Assembly: GCF_006335005.1 (NCBI RefSeq) | Contig: NZ_VDMP01000019.1 | Location: 79,080 to 143,079, forward strand | DNA length: 64,000 nucleotides | Direction: 5' to 3' | Source: Nocardioides albidus | GTDB taxonomy: Bacteria; Actinomycetota; Actinomycetes; Propionibacteriales; Nocardioidaceae | Shown here: piece after piece, positions 52,512 to 60,880 of the stretch | Layout of the letters: every line of letters begins with the position of its first letter | Position numbering within the stretch: position 1 is the stretch's first letter | Program-made: the position numbers and the translations under genes | The notes under the pieces: model-generated | Told to the model about the DNA's origin: nothing | The model's database searches: none | What the model saw: only the letters and a program-made list of their open reading frames with translations

Positions 52512-53795
52512 CTACGTCGCGTCGGCCGATGGATCCAGCGAGCCGTCCGGGCCTGTGGAGAGCTGCTCGCGGCGCCAGACGTTCCAGTGCCAGGTCAGGA
52601 ACCGGTCCGTGGCCCGCACCAGGTGCTGGGAGCGGATCGAGGGGAAGATGTCGAAGGCGTGCTGGGCTCCCGGCAGCTCGGCGTACACGACCGTGCGCTT
52701 CGAGGTGGCGCGCAGCGCCTCGACGAAGGAGCGGGCCTGAGCGGGATCGACGAGGGTGTCGCGCGATCCGTGGATCACGAAGAAGTCGGGGTCGTCGGGG
52801 GAGACCCGCAGCAGGGGCGAGGCCTGCTCGAAGACCTCCGGCGCGTCGCGGAAGCGCCGCCGGACCACGCGCGGGGCGAGGAAGGTGTCGCGCATCAGCT
52901 CGGCGGATCGCAGGCCGGTCGCACCCGCCCAGTCGTAGACGCCGTAGTAGGGGACCGCCGCCTGGACACTGGTGTCGGCGGTCTCGAAGCCCGGCTGGAA
53001 CTCCGGTGCGTTCGGGGTGACCGCGGCCAGTGCGGCCAGGTGACCGCCGGCGGAGCCACCCGTGATCGCGACGTACGACGGATCGCCCCCGAAGTCCGCG
53101 ATGTGCTCCTTGATCCACGCGATCGCCGCCTTGACGTCGACGATCTGCGCGGGCCACGGATCGCGGGGCGCGAGACGGTAGTTGATCGCGACGCAGACCC
53201 AGCCCTTCGCGGCGAGGTGCTGCATGAGGGGCAGACCCTGCTGCTCCTTGTCGCCGATCGTCCAAGCGCCGCCGTGCACCTGCAGCAGGACGGGTGCGCC
53301 CGCGGCCGGCGTGACCTCCGAGGTGTAGACGTCGAGCAGGCCCCGACGGCCGTACGGCGCGTACGGGATGTCGCGGTGCACCTCGATCCCCGCGCGGCGG
53401 GCCGCCCGGCGGAACGCGAACGGATTGGCGATCCGCCGCCAGGGCGTCGCCAGCTCCGCCGGCGTGGGCTTCGCGTCGAGCTGCTCGACGTAGTCGACGC
53501 CGAGCCCCTCGACCAGCGCGTCCTCCGCGTCGTCGACGGCCCGCCGGCTCTGACGGATCAGATAGGCGAGCCCCGCGGCCGACAGGCCGGCCAGGGCCAG
53601 CCCGCGCCGGTCCCGCCGGGATCCGCGCGCGTGGGCTGCGGCGTCGGCGACGGTCAGGCCGAGCACCTGGGGCGCGAGCTCGCCGGTCAGCCAGCCGGCG
53701 AAGAACGCCGGGATCCCCGCCCGGGAGCCGGGGAGGGGGCGGATGGCGTTGGCGGTCAGCGCCGCGGTCACCAACTGGCGCCGTACGAATCCCAT
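52512..53795 (-). CDS. Alpha/beta-hydrolase esterase (LipC-like)
   Basis: A 427-residue esterase of the hormone-sensitive-lipase-like group. Oxyanion motif HGGAW at 174-178; nucleophile S248 in GGSAGG; D346 (GSRDTLV) and H379 (GAQHAFD) complete the triad. The N-terminal 130 residues are a family-specific helical region with a hydrophobic segment near 65-80, perhaps for membrane contact. In M. tuberculosis, LipC (Rv0220) is adjacent to a WS/DGAT gene (Rv0221), as here in divergent orientation, so handling of wax or glycerol esters is likely. Confidence 0.88.
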   Translation of the reverse strand: MGFVRRQLVTAALTANAIRPLPGSRAGIPAFFAGWLTGELAPQVLGLTVADAAAHARGSRRDRRGLALAGLSAAGLAYLIRQSRRAVDDAEDALVEGLGVDYVEQLDAKPTPAELATPWRRIANPFAFRRAARRAGIEVHRDIPYAPYGRRGLLDVYTSEVTPAAGAPVLLQVHGGAWTIGDKEQQGLPLMQHLAAKGWVCVAINYRLAPRDPWPAQIVDVKAAIAWIKEHIADFGGDPSYVAITGGSAGGHLAALAAVTPNAPEFQPGFETADTSVQAAVPYYGVYDWAGATGLRSAELMRDTFLAPRVVRRRFRDAPEVFEQASPLLRVSPDDPDFFVIHGSRDTLVDPAQARSFVEALRATSKRTVVYAELPGAQHAFDIFPSIRSQHLVRATDRFLTWHWNVWRREQLSTGPDGSLDPSADAT

Positions 53796-53821
53796 GACCC
53801 GAGGATATCCGGATCGTTGTG

Positions 53822-53840
53822 AGAAACTGATACAGGTTCT
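53822..53840. promoter_or_regulatory. Imperfect palindrome upstream of the WS/DGAT gene
   Basis: AGAAACTG (53822-53829) and CAGGTTCT (53833-53840) with a three-base spacer pair at seven of eight positions. It lies 17 bases before the acyltransferase start and 26 bases from the divergent esterase start. It is not a KstR box, since AAC and GTT are too far apart. Confidence 0.4.
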
Positions 53841-53857
53841 ACTTCCAGGGGGTTTCC

Positions 53858-55282
53858 ATGGATCGGCTGTCCGGGCTCGATGCGAGCTTTCTCTATCTGG
53901 AGACGCCCGCGCAACTGATGCACGTCTGCGCCGTCATGGTGCTCGACCCCGCGACCATGACGACGCCGTACGCCTTCGCCGCGATGCAGGACGAGATCGC
54001 GGCCCGCGTGCGCGACGTGCCGGGCTTCACCCGCAAGGTCCGTGGTGTCCCGCTCGGCCTCGACCACCCGGTGTGGGTGCGCGACAGGAGCTTCGACATC
54101 GAGCGGCACGTGCACCGCCTCGCGCTGCCCACGCCGGGCGGCTATGCCGAGCTGATGGACCTGTGCGCTCACCTGGCCTCCCTTCCGCTCGACCGCTCCC
54201 GCCCGCTGTGGGAGATGTGGGTGATCGAGGGCTACCGGCCCGAGGAGGGGGCGGGGGAGAAGGTCGTCGTGTTCGCGAAGATGCACCATGCGACCGTCGA
54301 CGGCGTCTCCGGCGCGAACCTGATCTCCCACCTGTGCTCGCTGGAGCCGGACGCGCCGCCCCTCGTGCCGGAGAACGTCCCCCACCCCCGCGACCCCGGT
54401 CGCGGCGAACTGCTCGGCCGCGCCGTCATCGGCACGGCCACCCGGCCCGTCACCCTGGTCAAGGTGCTCAAGCCCTCGGCCGAGCTGATCACCAAGAGCA
54501 TCGGCCGCGCCCGGCAGGGGACCGCCATGGCCGCGCCGTTCTCCGCCCCGCGCACGTCGTTCAACGGCACCATCACGTCCCACCGCTCCATCGCCATGGC
54601 CGACCTCGATCTCGAGGAGATCCGCCGGGTCAAGAAGGTGACCGGTACGACGGTCAACGACGTCGTGCTCGCGATCTGCGGTGGCGCGCTGCGCGCCTAC
54701 CTCGCCGAGCGCGACGAGCTGCCGGAGTCCTCGCTGCTGGCCACGGTGCCTGTCAGCGTGCGCGACAGCTCGCGCCGCTCGACCGGCGCCAACAAGGTGT
54801 CCGCGCTGTTCACCAAGCTCGGCACCGACATCGACGACCCGCTGGAGCGCCTGCGGATGCTCGCCGAGCGCAACCGGCACGCCAAGGAGCACCACAACGC
54901 GATCAGCGCCGACGCCCTCCAGGACTGGGCGGAGTTCGCCGCGCCCCGCACCTTCGGCCTCGCCGTGCGCGCCTACGCGAACCTGCGCCTCGCCGAGCGG
55001 CACCCGGTGGTGCACAACCTGGTCATCTCGAACGTGCCCGGCCCGCCGATCCCGCTCTACTTCATGGGTGCCCGGATCGACGCGCTCTGCCCCCTCGGGC
55101 CGGTCTTCCACGGCGCCGGACTCAACATCACCGTGATGTCGAACGCCGGGCAGATGCACGTCGGCGCGATCGCCTGCCGCGAGTCCATGCCCGACACCGA
55201 CGCGCTGGTGCGCCACTTCCCGGCCGAGCTCGATCGCCTCAGCGCGGCGGTGGACGCCGGAAGTCCCGACGGCGCGCGTTGA
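53858..55282 (+). CDS. WS/DGAT wax ester synthase / diacylglycerol acyltransferase
   Basis: A 474-residue bifunctional-type acyltransferase that esterifies diacylglycerol or fatty alcohol with acyl-CoA. The active site HHxxxDG is HHATVDG at residues 143-149. The second half has the family's NDVVLAICGGALR and NLVISNVPGP segments. It allows storage of excess acyl groups as triacylglycerol or wax. It is divergent from the LipC-like esterase, and its 3' end overlaps the convergent hydrolase by 44 bases. Confidence 0.93.
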   Translation: MDRLSGLDASFLYLETPAQLMHVCAVMVLDPATMTTPYAFAAMQDEIAARVRDVPGFTRKVRGVPLGLDHPVWVRDRSFDIERHVHRLALPTPGGYAELMDLCAHLASLPLDRSRPLWEMWVIEGYRPEEGAGEKVVVFAKMHHATVDGVSGANLISHLCSLEPDAPPLVPENVPHPRDPGRGELLGRAVIGTATRPVTLVKVLKPSAELITKSIGRARQGTAMAAPFSAPRTSFNGTITSHRSIAMADLDLEEIRRVKKVTGTTVNDVVLAICGGALRAYLAERDELPESSLLATVPVSVRDSSRRSTGANKVSALFTKLGTDIDDPLERLRMLAERNRHAKEHHNAISADALQDWAEFAAPRTFGLAVRAYANLRLAERHPVVHNLVISNVPGPPIPLYFMGARIDALCPLGPVFHGAGLNITVMSNAGQMHVGAIACRESMPDTDALVRHFPAELDRLSAAVDAGSPDGAR

Positions 55283-56159
55283 CGGTCGCGGCCGCCTCCA
55301 CGAAGCGCGGCACGAATCTCTCGGCCCCGAGCACGCAGCCGGCGTGCCCGTCGTCGACCTCGTGCACGGTCGCGCCGGGGATCGCGCGGGCCAGTGCCAG
55401 CTGGCGGTCCGTGGGGATGACGCGGTCGCGCATCATGGCCACGACCGCGGTCGGCACGTCGATGCGCGCGAGCCACGGGCGCGAGTGGTGCCGGCCGAGC
55501 GCGGCGAGCGCCTGTCCGACCGCCCAGGGGCTGGTCGAGCGGAACTCGCGCAGCGCCCACTCGTGCAGGTCCGCGGGCTGGAGGTCGGCGGCTCCGGCGG
55601 CCGCCCGGGCTGCGCGCCGTGCGGTCCGCGAGCGGGAGATGCCCCGCAGCGCGAGCATCGTGCTGCCCATCCCGAGGAAGAAGGCACGCTCGGCCGGCGT
55701 CAGCTGGAAGCGGTCCGTCGTGGCGCCGAGCACCAGGCCCTGCACCAGCGACGGGTGCTGGCGCCACACCCGTTGCGCCACCACCGATCCCATCGAGTAG
55801 CCGCCGACGACCACGTCGCGCAGGTCCAGCACGTCGATCAGCGCGGCGACGTCGTCGGCGCAGTCGACGAGGCTGAACTCGTCGCTCCTGATGCCGCGTC
55901 CGTGCCAGCGCTGGTCGAGGGTGACCACGCGGAACCGTCGCGAGAGCGGCTCGATCGAGGGGAACCACGTGAGCAGGCCGGTCGTGCCCAGCGCGTGCAG
56001 CAGCACGAGCGTGGGAGACTCCGGGTGGGGCCCCGGGGTGTCGGTCACGTACGTCGCACCGCCGCGGCCCGGCAGCTCCACCATCCGCCCCGGGGGGATC
56101 CGGGTCGGTGGCAGCTCGACGCGACGGCGCGCGACGTCGATCAGTGAGACGGCACCCAT
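55239..56159 (-). CDS. Alpha/beta hydrolase
   Basis: A 306-residue alpha/beta hydrolase. VLLHALGTTG is the oxyanion loop (His-Ala for the more usual His-Gly), nucleophile elbow GGYSMGS, Asp in MMRDRVIP, and His in VDDGHAGCVLG. It resembles 3-oxoadipate enol-lactone hydrolases and meta-cleavage hydrolases in layout, but the substrate is undecided. ATG 56159 is only 11 bases from the KstR box at 56171-56184, so KstR may repress it together with the divergent ChsE operon. Confidence 0.82.
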   Translation of the reverse strand: MGAVSLIDVARRRVELPPTRIPPGRMVELPGRGGATYVTDTPGPHPESPTLVLLHALGTTGLLTWFPSIEPLSRRFRVVTLDQRWHGRGIRSDEFSLVDCADDVAALIDVLDLRDVVVGGYSMGSVVAQRVWRQHPSLVQGLVLGATTDRFQLTPAERAFFLGMGSTMLALRGISRSRTARRAARAAAGAADLQPADLHEWALREFRSTSPWAVGQALAALGRHHSRPWLARIDVPTAVVAMMRDRVIPTDRQLALARAIPGATVHEVDDGHAGCVLGAERFVPRFVEAAATVNARRRDFRRPPPR

Positions 56160-56170
56160 GCGGACCAGAT

Positions 56171-56184
56171 TAGAACACGTTACA
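56171..56184 (+). promoter_or_regulatory. KstR box and overlapping promoter of the ChsE-ChsH-Ltp2 operon
   Basis: TAGAACACGTTACA, identical to the site at 42176, with the same next three bases (GTT). TACAGT (56181-56186) fits the -10 pattern TANNNT, and seven bases further is the G of GTG 56193, so the transcript may be leaderless. Confidence 0.82.
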
Positions 56185-56192
56185 GTTTCCCT

Positions 56193-58373
56193 GTGGATGC
56201 AGAGGCGATCAACGCGGTCCGTGCCGTCGTCGGCGAGGTGCTCGAGCGGGACTCCGACGCCCGCGACTGGGCGGCGTGGGCCGCGGCCGGACTGACCTCC
56301 CTGCCCGTGCCCGAGGAGCATGGTGGCGAAGGACTGGGCCTCACCGAGGTCGCCGTCCTACTCCGCGAGACGGGCCGGGCCGGCATCCAGGTCCCGGTGT
56401 GGGAAACGCTGTGCTGCGGGGCCCTCGCCCTCGCCGAGCACGGCACCGACGCCCAGCGCAAGGAGCTGCTCCCCGGCATCGCGTCCGGCGAGCTGGTCGT
56501 CACGCCCGCGCTGCGCGGTGACGCGACGTACGTCGACGGCGTGGTCAGCGGCCGCAAGCTCGCCGTGACCAACGCCTCGCAGGCAGCCCGACTCCTCGTC
56601 GTCGCCGAGGACGGCGAGCGTGAGGTCGTGGTGCTGGTCGACCCCGCCGGCCCCGGCGTCACCCTGCTCCCCGCGAGCGCGTCCAGCGCCCTCCCGCGGC
56701 ACACCGTCGTCCTCGACGGGGCGCCGGCCGAGCCGCTCGCCGACGGCGGCACGGGAGCCGCCGCGCGGCTGCGGGACCTGGCCCGCGCCGGCCTCGCCGT
56801 CACGGCGGCCGGCGTGCTCGCCGGTGCCCGCGACCTGACGGCCGACTACGTCAAGGGCCGCCGGCAGTTCGGCCGCTCGCTCGCCGAGTTCCAGGCCGTG
56901 TCCTTGCAGATGGCCGACGTCTACGTCGCCTCGCGCACCCTCGACCTGGTCGCCGACAACGCCGTATGGCGGGTCGCCGAGGGCCTCCCGGCCGACGACG
57001 ACCTCGCGGTCGCCGGCTACTGGGCGAGCCAGGTCGCGCCCTACGCCCTGCGCACCTGCCACCACCTCCACGGCGGCATGGGCGTCGACATCACCTACCC
57101 GCTCGTCGCCATGACGACCTGGGGCACCGACCTCGCCCACGCCCTCGACACCACGGCCGCCGAGGTCCCCGTCGAGGCCGCCGCCACGAAGAACCTCGAG
57201 CTCACCGACGACCAGCGCGCCCTCAAGGCGCGGCTGCGCGACTACTTCGGCGGCGTCGCGGCCGAGTTCGCCGGCATCCACGACCCCGACCCGGTCGAGG
57301 GCGCCTGGAACCGGCACGGACCGACGTACGAGCGGATGATCCGCCGCCTCGGGGACGACGGCTGGATGGGCGTCGGCTGGCCGAAGGAGTACGGCGGCCA
57401 CGGGCTCGGCGAGGTCGAGCAGACGATCTTCGCCAACGAGGCGCAGTACGCCGACGTGCACCTGCCGTCCGTCACCCTGCAGACCGTCGGCCCGACCCTG
57501 ATCACGTACGGCACCGAGAAGCAGAAGGCGCTCTTCCTGGAGCGCATCCTCAAGGGCGACGTGCACTTCGCGATCGGCTACAGCGAGCCCGACGCCGGCA
57601 CCGACCTCGCCTCGCTGCGCACGACGGCGCGGTTGGTCGAAGGGGACGGCGACCCGTACTACCTGGTCAACGGCCAGAAGATGTGGACCACCGGCGGTCA
57701 CCAGGCCGACTACCTGTGGCTCGCGGTCCGCACCGACCCGGACGCACCCAAGCACCAGGGCATCTCGATCCTGATCGTGGACACGAAGGACCCCGGCTAC
57801 AGCTGGACACCGATCATCACAGCCGACGGATCCCACCACGTCAACGCGACGTACTTCAACGACGTCCGGGTCCCCGTCGACATGCTCGTCGGGGAGGAGA
57901 ACCAGGGCTGGAGGCTGATCACCACCCAGCTCAACCACGAGCGGGTCATGCTCGGCCCCGCCGGCCGGATCGAGGGCCTGCGCGACCGCGTCGTCCGGTG
58001 GGCCGACGCCGCCGGCGTGCGCGACCGGGCCGACGTGCGGGACGTGCTGGGCCGGGCGACCGCGGTCTTCCGGGTCAACGAGCTGCTCAACTGGGAGGTC
58101 GCCCGTGCCGCGGCCGCCGGCGAGATCAAGGTGGCGGACGCGTCGTCGTCGAAGGTGTTCGCCTCCGACCAGGTGCAGCACCTGTTGGCCGACCTGATCG
58201 CGCTCGTGCACCGCCACGGGGACGCCGGGGAGCCGGCGACCAGGGAGTTGCTCGACTACCTCGACGCGCAGGCCAAGCGGAACCTCGTGCTCACCTTCGG
58301 TGGCGGGGTCCAGGAGGTCCAGCGCGAGCTGATCTCGATGTTCGGCCTCGGCCTGCCGCGGGTGCCGCGATGA
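56193..58373 (+). CDS. Fused acyl-CoA dehydrogenase ChsE1-ChsE2 (FadE28-FadE29)
   Basis: A 726-residue protein of two acyl-CoA dehydrogenase units joined near residues 330-337. The first half ends with YWASQVAPYALRTCHHLHGGMGVD and TTWGTDLAH, as in FadE28 (ChsE1). The second starts LTDDQRALKARLRDYFGG and carries FAIGYSEPDAGTDLASLRTT, GYSWTPIITADGSHH and YFNDVRVPVDMLVG, as in FadE29 (ChsE2). In M. tuberculosis these are separate genes whose products form an alpha2-beta2 enzyme that dehydrogenates the three-carbon steroid side chain (3-OPC-CoA). Half lengths match the separate subunits as remembered (about 339 and 387). GTG 56193 lies eight bases after the KstR box. Its stop overlaps the next start. 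Confidence 0.9.
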   Translation: MDAEAINAVRAVVGEVLERDSDARDWAAWAAAGLTSLPVPEEHGGEGLGLTEVAVLLRETGRAGIQVPVWETLCCGALALAEHGTDAQRKELLPGIASGELVVTPALRGDATYVDGVVSGRKLAVTNASQAARLLVVAEDGEREVVVLVDPAGPGVTLLPASASSALPRHTVVLDGAPAEPLADGGTGAAARLRDLARAGLAVTAAGVLAGARDLTADYVKGRRQFGRSLAEFQAVSLQMADVYVASRTLDLVADNAVWRVAEGLPADDDLAVAGYWASQVAPYALRTCHHLHGGMGVDITYPLVAMTTWGTDLAHALDTTAAEVPVEAAATKNLELTDDQRALKARLRDYFGGVAAEFAGIHDPDPVEGAWNRHGPTYERMIRRLGDDGWMGVGWPKEYGGHGLGEVEQTIFANEAQYADVHLPSVTLQTVGPTLITYGTEKQKALFLERILKGDVHFAIGYSEPDAGTDLASLRTTARLVEGDGDPYYLVNGQKMWTTGGHQADYLWLAVRTDPDAPKHQGISILIVDTKDPGYSWTPIITADGSHHVNATYFNDVRVPVDMLVGEENQGWRLITTQLNHERVMLGPAGRIEGLRDRVVRWADAAGVRDRADVRDVLGRATAVFRVNELLNWEVARAAAAGEIKVADASSSKVFASDQVQHLLADLIALVHRHGDAGEPATRELLDYLDAQAKRNLVLTFGGGVQEVQRELISMFGLGLPRVPR

Positions 58374-58918
58374 CCGGCGACCCGGTGGTCGAGCTCGTCG
58401 AGGCCGACGTCCACGAGAGGATCATGGCCGAGGCGGAGCGGATCAAGGGCTGGGGCGAGGCCGCCGAGCGGGTCGCCCGCGACGAGGTCAACCAGCCGAC
58501 GATCAACAACTGGCTCGAGGCGATGGGCCTCGACAACCCGCGCTTCACGGCGGGCGAGGCGCCGCCCTCGATGGCCCAGGTGTGGACGATGTACGGCCTG
58601 GGCGGCAAGCCGTCCGAGGACGACCCGCTGCACTCGATGATGCGAGCGCTCACCGCCGCCGGCTTCACCGCCGTGCTCGGCACCAACTGCGAGCAGTCCT
58701 ACGACCGCTACCTGCGCGTGGGGGAGCGGGTGCGGGTGACCACCGCGCTCGACTCCGTCGTCGGGCCGAAGGCGACCGGCATGGGGGTCGGCTACTTCGT
58801 GACCTCGCGCAACACCTGGTACGTCGGCGACGAGCGGGTCGCGACCATGCTCTTCCGGGTCCTGAAGTTCGTCCCGAAGGCGACCGAGCGAGCGCAGGCA
58901 GACGAGGAGCAGGCATGA
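58370..58918 (+). CDS. ChsH2 MaoC-like domain as a separate protein
   Basis: A 182-residue hotdog protein matching the N-terminal part of ChsH2 (Rv3542c). Recognisable pieces are EVNQPTINNWLEAMG, RFTAGEAPPSMAQVWTM and YDRYLRVGERVRVTTALDSVVGPKATGMG. With ChsH1 it should form the hydratase that adds water to 3-OPDC-CoA in the last side-chain cycle. In M. tuberculosis ChsH2 continues into a DUF35 domain; here that part is a separate downstream gene, joined by an ATGA overlap at 58915. Confidence 0.87.
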   Translation: MTGDPVVELVEADVHERIMAEAERIKGWGEAAERVARDEVNQPTINNWLEAMGLDNPRFTAGEAPPSMAQVWTMYGLGGKPSEDDPLHSMMRALTAAGFTAVLGTNCEQSYDRYLRVGERVRVTTALDSVVGPKATGMGVGYFVTSRNTWYVGDERVATMLFRVLKFVPKATERAQADEEQA

Positions 58919-59304
58919 GCGGCCCGGTGCGCCCGGTCGTCAACCGGGACAACGCCTACTTCTTCGAAGGTACGGCGAGCCGCGAGCTGCGCATCCAGAG
59001 CTGCAACGCCTGCGGCGTGCTGCGCCACCCGCCCGGCCCGGCGTGCCCGGACTGCGGCGCCCTCGACCGCGGCCACGTCGTCGCAGCGGGCACGGGGACC
59101 GTCTTCTCCTATGTCATCCACCACGCCCCGCAGGTGCCCGGCAAGCAGCTGCCGCTGGTGATCGCGCTCGTGGACCTCGACGAGGGTGTGCGGATGGTGG
59201 CGGAGATGACCGGCCCGGTCGAGATCGGCGACCGCGTGCGCGTCGGCTGGAACGTGGTCGACGACGACCTGACCCTCCCGATCTGGACGAAGGCGGAGCG
59301 ATGA
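58915..59304 (+). CDS. ChsH2 DUF35 (zinc ribbon plus OB fold) domain as a separate protein
   Basis: A 129-residue DUF35 protein. Zinc ribbon Cys at 30, 33, 44 and 47 (CNACG and CPDCG), then an OB fold (GTGTVFSYVIHHAPQVPGK to the end). The DUF35 part of ChsH2 binds the Ltp2 aldolase and is needed for its activity in studied systems, so this protein should partner Ltp2 encoded two genes on. ATG overlaps the upstream stop and the TGA overlaps the ChsH1 start. Confidence 0.88.
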   Translation: MSGPVRPVVNRDNAYFFEGTASRELRIQSCNACGVLRHPPGPACPDCGALDRGHVVAAGTGTVFSYVIHHAPQVPGKQLPLVIALVDLDEGVRMVAEMTGPVEIGDRVRVGWNVVDDDLTLPIWTKAER

Positions 59305-59690
59305 GCGCTGAGCTGAACGTGGGCGACCGGCTCCCCGAGTGGAGCCTCCCGATCACCCCGACCCTGGTGGTCTCGACCGCGATCGCCACTCGCGACTTCC
59401 AAGACGTCCACCACGACCGCGACATCGCCCGGGCGGCCGGCTCGAAGGACATCTTCGTCAACATCCTCACCTCGACGGCGCTGTGCGAGCGCTATGTCAC
59501 CGACTGGGCGGGCCCCGACGTGCAGATCCGGGGGGTCGCGATCCGGCTCGGTGCGCCGGCGTACCCCTATGACACCCTCACCTTCTCCGGCGAGGTCACC
59601 GCGATCGAGGACGGCGTCGCCACCGTCGAGGTCGTCGGTGCGGTCTCGCTCGGCGACCACGTCGTCGGCACGGTCCGGATCGCGGCATGA
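59301..59690 (+). CDS. chsH1: MaoC-like hydratase subunit ChsH1
   Basis: A 129-residue single hotdog. HHDRDIARAAGSKDIFVNIL holds the hydratase Asp/His pair (DVHHD), and GVAIRLGAPAYPYDTLTFSGEV is the closing sheet. Size and position agree with ChsH1 (Rv3541c), the catalytic half of the ChsH1-ChsH2 hydratase acting on the propenoyl side chain. ATGA overlaps on both sides. Confidence 0.88.
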   Translation: MSAELNVGDRLPEWSLPITPTLVVSTAIATRDFQDVHHDRDIARAAGSKDIFVNILTSTALCERYVTDWAGPDVQIRGVAIRLGAPAYPYDTLTFSGEVTAIEDGVATVEVVGAVSLGDHVVGTVRIAA

Positions 59691-60856
59691 GCCGCACCCT
59701 CAGCGGCAGGGCCGCGATCGCCGGCATCGGCGCCACCGAGTTCTCCAAGGCATCCGGCCGCTCCGAGCTGCAGCTCTCCGTCGAGGCCGTCCGTCACGCC
59801 CTCGCCGACTGCGGCCTCGGCCCCGCCGACGTCGACGGCCTGGTCACCTTCACCATGGACACCTCCTCCGAGATCGCCGTGGCCCGCGAGCTCGGCATCG
59901 GTGAGCTGCGCTTCTTCAGCCGGATCAACTACGGCGGCGGCGCCGCCTGCGCCACCGTCCAGCAGGCCGCGATGGCCGTGGCCACCGGCGTCGCCGACGT
60001 CGTGGTCGCCTACCGCGGCTTCAACGAGCGCTCCGGCGACCGCTTCGGCCAGGTGTCGGCGTGGGCGGCGCAACAGGTCAACACCAACGGCCTCGACAAC
60101 GCCTGGACCTACCCCCTCGGCCTGTCCACCCCGGCCGCCACCGTCGCGATGCAGGCCCGCCGCTACATGCACGAGTACGGCGCCACCTCCGCGGACTTCG
60201 GCCACGTCGCCGTCGCCGACCGCAAGCACGCCGCCACCAACCCGGCCGCCTTCTTCTTCGGCAGGCCGATCACCCTCGAGGACCACCAGGCGTCCCGCAT
60301 GATCGCCGACCCGCTGCGCCTCCTCGACTGCTGCCAGGAGTCCGACGGGGCCGTCGCCCTCGTCATCGTCTCGGCCGAGCGTGCCCGGGACCTGGCCCAG
60401 CGGCCGGCGTACGTCGCCGCTGCCGCCCAGGGCTCGGGCAAGGACCAGTTCGTGATGACGTCCTACTACCGCGACGACATCGGCATCCCCGAGATCGGCG
60501 TCGTCGGTCGCGAGCTGTGGCGGCAGTCCGGCCTCACGCCCGCGGACCTGCCGACGGCGGTGCTCTACGACCACTTCACGCCCTACGTCCTCATGCAGCT
60601 CGAGGAGCTCGGCTTCTGCGGTCGTGGCGAGGCCAAGGACTTCGTCAGGGACGGTGCGATCGAGGTCGGCGGCCGGCTGCCGATCAACACCCACGGCGGC
60701 CAGCTCGGCGAGGCCTACATCCACGGCATGAACGGCATCGCCGAGGCCGTACGCCAGATCCGCGGCACCTCGGTCAACCCGGTCGCCGACGCCCACCACG
60801 TGCTGGTCACCGCCGGCACCGGCGTGCCGACGAGCGGGCTGATCCTGTCGGCCTGA
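59687..60856 (+). CDS. ltp2: Steroid side-chain aldolase Ltp2 (thiolase-fold lipid-transfer protein)
   Basis: A 389-residue thiolase-superfamily protein without the usual nucleophilic Cys: the corresponding area reads NYGGGAACATVQQAAMAV. SCP2-thiolase-type segments include RRYMHEYGATSADFGHVAVADRKHA, DHFTPYVLMQLEELGF and NTHGGQLGEAYIHGMNG. Ltp2 performs a retro-aldol cleavage of 17-hydroxy-3-OPC-CoA to androst-type 17-ketone and propionyl-CoA, ending side-chain removal. Last gene of the ChsE-ChsH-Ltp2 operon and converging on the cupin gene. Confidence 0.92.
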   Translation: MSRTLSGRAAIAGIGATEFSKASGRSELQLSVEAVRHALADCGLGPADVDGLVTFTMDTSSEIAVARELGIGELRFFSRINYGGGAACATVQQAAMAVATGVADVVVAYRGFNERSGDRFGQVSAWAAQQVNTNGLDNAWTYPLGLSTPAATVAMQARRYMHEYGATSADFGHVAVADRKHAATNPAAFFFGRPITLEDHQASRMIADPLRLLDCCQESDGAVALVIVSAERARDLAQRPAYVAAAAQGSGKDQFVMTSYYRDDIGIPEIGVVGRELWRQSGLTPADLPTAVLYDHFTPYVLMQLEELGFCGRGEAKDFVRDGAIEVGGRLPINTHGGQLGEAYIHGMNGIAEAVRQIRGTSVNPVADAHHVLVTAGTGVPTSGLILSA

Positions 60857-60880
60857 CTGGATCCAGCCCTGACCGGGCGC

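Noticed and set aside
49701-53822. Plus-strand frame of over 1300 codons in an alternative phase
   Set aside because: Overlaps three well-supported genes; composition is Arg/Ala/Gly-rich noise.
53822-53840. KstR box upstream of WS/DGAT
   Set aside because: Half-sites resemble AGAAC and GTTCT but spacing does not fit AAC-N2-GTT.
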